Shown here: positions 14,341 to 15,158 of the stretch, one piece after another
Layout: each line of letters opens with the position of its first letter
How positions within the stretch are numbered: position 1 is the stretch's first letter
Origin: Acetobacteraceae bacterium
GTDB lineage: Bacteria; Pseudomonadota; Alphaproteobacteria; Acetobacterales; Acetobacteraceae
Length of the DNA stretch: 15,158 nt
Reading direction: 5' to 3'
NCBI GenBank assembly: GCA_003164305.1
Contig: PLSZ01000335.1
Location: forward strand, 1-15,158
Position numbers and translations under genes: made by a program
Notes under the pieces: model-generated
Databases searched by the model: none
Told to the model about the DNA's origin: nothing
Seen by the model: the letters and a program-made list of their open reading frames with translations, nothing else

Positions 14341-14652
14341 ATGACTGAGTTTGCACCAGCGGACGTCGCCGCGTCGGTCGGCCGAGCCCTTTGGGGCGAG
14401 GTCTCGCCCAAATTGCGATGCGTCCAGTTCAGGACGGTCGGAAAGCAAATCAACCTGAGGTTCACCCTGGAGGGCGCCGCGGACGGTGACGAACGGGACT
14501 CGATTGGCTGCGTGGGCGCGGAGGTCGCTGCCGACTTCCCGGATGCGAGAGTGTTCGAGGAAGCCATCGCGACATTTCCGGACAGCGACATTCTAACTCA
14601 GGAAGGCTGGCACACCGCTTACGCGAGGAAGGAAGCCTCGATGGCTCGCTGA
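14341..14652 (+). CDS. Small conserved-looking protein of unknown function
   Basis: This 103-residue soluble protein has a good ribosome site (AAGGA, 8 bases before ATG 14341). 'RALWGEVSPKLRCVQFRTVG' (15-34) and 'INLRFTLEGAADGDERDSIG' (37-56) predict paired strands, and 'VGAEVAADFPD' (58-68) predicts a helix. The C-terminus has 'GWHTAYARKEAS'. From memory this resembles a widespread family of short single-domain proteins with the pattern 'LLGE..P.LR.V...' then 'F..DGE..DE..DS' then 'E..ADFP', some of which sit beside toxin genes as likely immunity proteins. No toxin is seen here, so it could be an orphan immunity gene, and this link is a weak inference. GC is like the host's, so there is no sign of recent transfer. 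It stands alone between a repeat cluster and accD. Confidence 0.7.
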   Translation: MTEFAPADVAASVGRALWGEVSPKLRCVQFRTVGKQINLRFTLEGAADGDERDSIGCVGAEVAADFPDARVFEEAIATFPDSDILTQEGWHTAYARKEASMAR

Positions 14653-14716
14653 TCGCCACAACGCCGCCCCTCGCCCCAACAACTCGCTCCGCCGCGTTAA
14701 AACGAAGGTCCATCGC

Positions 14717-15158
14717 ATGAGTTGGCTGACCGAAGTCATCCGCCCGAAAATTCGCAACCTGTTCGCCCGCCGCGACGTGCCCGAAAACCTGTGGGTCCAG
14801 TGCACCGGCTGCCAGCGCATGATCTTCACCAAGGACTTCCTCGCCAACATGCGGGTTTGCGCCGATTGCGGACATCACATGCGCGGCACCGCGATCGAGC
14901 GCCTGGAATGGACCTTCGACAAAGACGCCTTCACCCGCATCGAACTTCCGAAAGCGGTCGTCGATCCCCTGAAGTTCCGCGACACCAAACGTTACGCCGA
15001 CCGCCTGAAAGAGGCGCGCGAGAAGACCCATCTCGATGACGCCGTCGTCGTCGGTCACGGCACCATCGGCGGTCAGGCCGCCGTTGTCGCCGCGATGGAG
15101 TTCGCCTTCATCGGCGGTTCCATGGGCGCCGGACTGGGCGAGGCGATCGTCGCCGCCG
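14717..15158 (+). CDS. accD: Acetyl-CoA carboxylase carboxyltransferase subunit beta, N-terminal part
   Basis: AccD with AccA forms the carboxyltransferase that makes malonyl-CoA for fatty-acid synthesis in the cytoplasm. The window keeps the first 147 codons of about 300; the gene runs off the right edge. The N-terminal zinc ribbon is complete: C29-x2-C32 ('CTGC') and C48-x2-C51 ('CADCGHH'). The start of the crotonase-like domain follows with 'DPLKFRDTKRYADRL' (83-97), 'GTIGGQAAVVAAMEFAFIGG' (115-134) and 'SMGAGLGEAI'. 'MSWLTEVIRPKIR' is the usual alphaproteobacterial start, and an AAGGT lies 8 to 9 bases before ATG 14717. In alphaproteobacteria accD is often next to trpA or folC; here a small unknown gene precedes it. 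Confidence 0.97.
   Translation, partial: MSWLTEVIRPKIRNLFARRDVPENLWVQCTGCQRMIFTKDFLANMRVCADCGHHMRGTAIERLEWTFDKDAFTRIELPKAVVDPLKFRDTKRYADRLKEAREKTHLDDAVVVGHGTIGGQAAVVAAMEFAFIGGSMGAGLGEAIVAA

Noticed and set aside
1..15158. CRISPR array, rRNA or tRNA genes, complete insertion sequence
   Set aside because: No regularly spaced direct repeats, no rRNA-like stretch, no full cloverleaf and no intact transposase were seen on either strand.

Overview
The window is high-GC (around 63-65% by eye) chromosomal DNA that looks like an alphaproteobacterium, most plausibly Acetobacteraceae/Rhodospirillales. The reasons are the gene set hprK-rapZ-EIIA(Man)-ptsH-ptsI with a truncated HprK, the short palindromic repeats whose translation reads like DPRVKPEDDE, and the style of the AccD, DctA and acyl-CoA dehydrogenase proteins. 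The assignment comes from family recognition by eye, with no database search.

Left part (1-2580) is accessory in character. It starts with the 3' end of a CmcJ/NvfI-type gene. A UPF0175 + DUF3368 PIN toxin-antitoxin pair follows (326-1093), then the C-terminal stub of a tyrosine recombinase (about 1265-1483). Last is a clearly AT-richer gene (1598-2572, about 47-50% GC in sampled lines) for an unrecognised protein with an Sm-like N-terminus, a helical middle and a glycine-rich hydrophobic C-terminus. This looks like the worn remnant of an integrated element, and its unknown gene is the best candidate in the window for something undescribed.

Middle part (2585-6923, minus strand) is a compact regulatory phosphotransferase operon read right to left: hprK (HPr Ser kinase), rapZ (ATGA overlap), a possible 27-codon ORF, EIIA of the mannose family, ptsH (HPr), ptsI (overlapping ptsH), and an intrinsic terminator with a seven-T run. 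No sugar permease is seen, so the system probably relays PEP/nitrogen/energy status instead of importing sugar.

Right part (7168-15158, plus strand) is metabolic. A PLP Thr/Ser dehydratase overlaps an enoyl-CoA hydratase (ATGA). Then come the C4-dicarboxylate symporter DctA, a DUF1028 protein, a family-5 (peptide/nickel type) periplasmic binding protein, an acyl-CoA dehydrogenase, a repeat-rich spacer with REP-like palindromes, a small conserved-looking protein of unknown role, and the 5' part of accD, cut by the window edge. Together they suggest uptake and breakdown of amino acids, peptides and organic acids, bordered by fatty-acid synthesis at accD.
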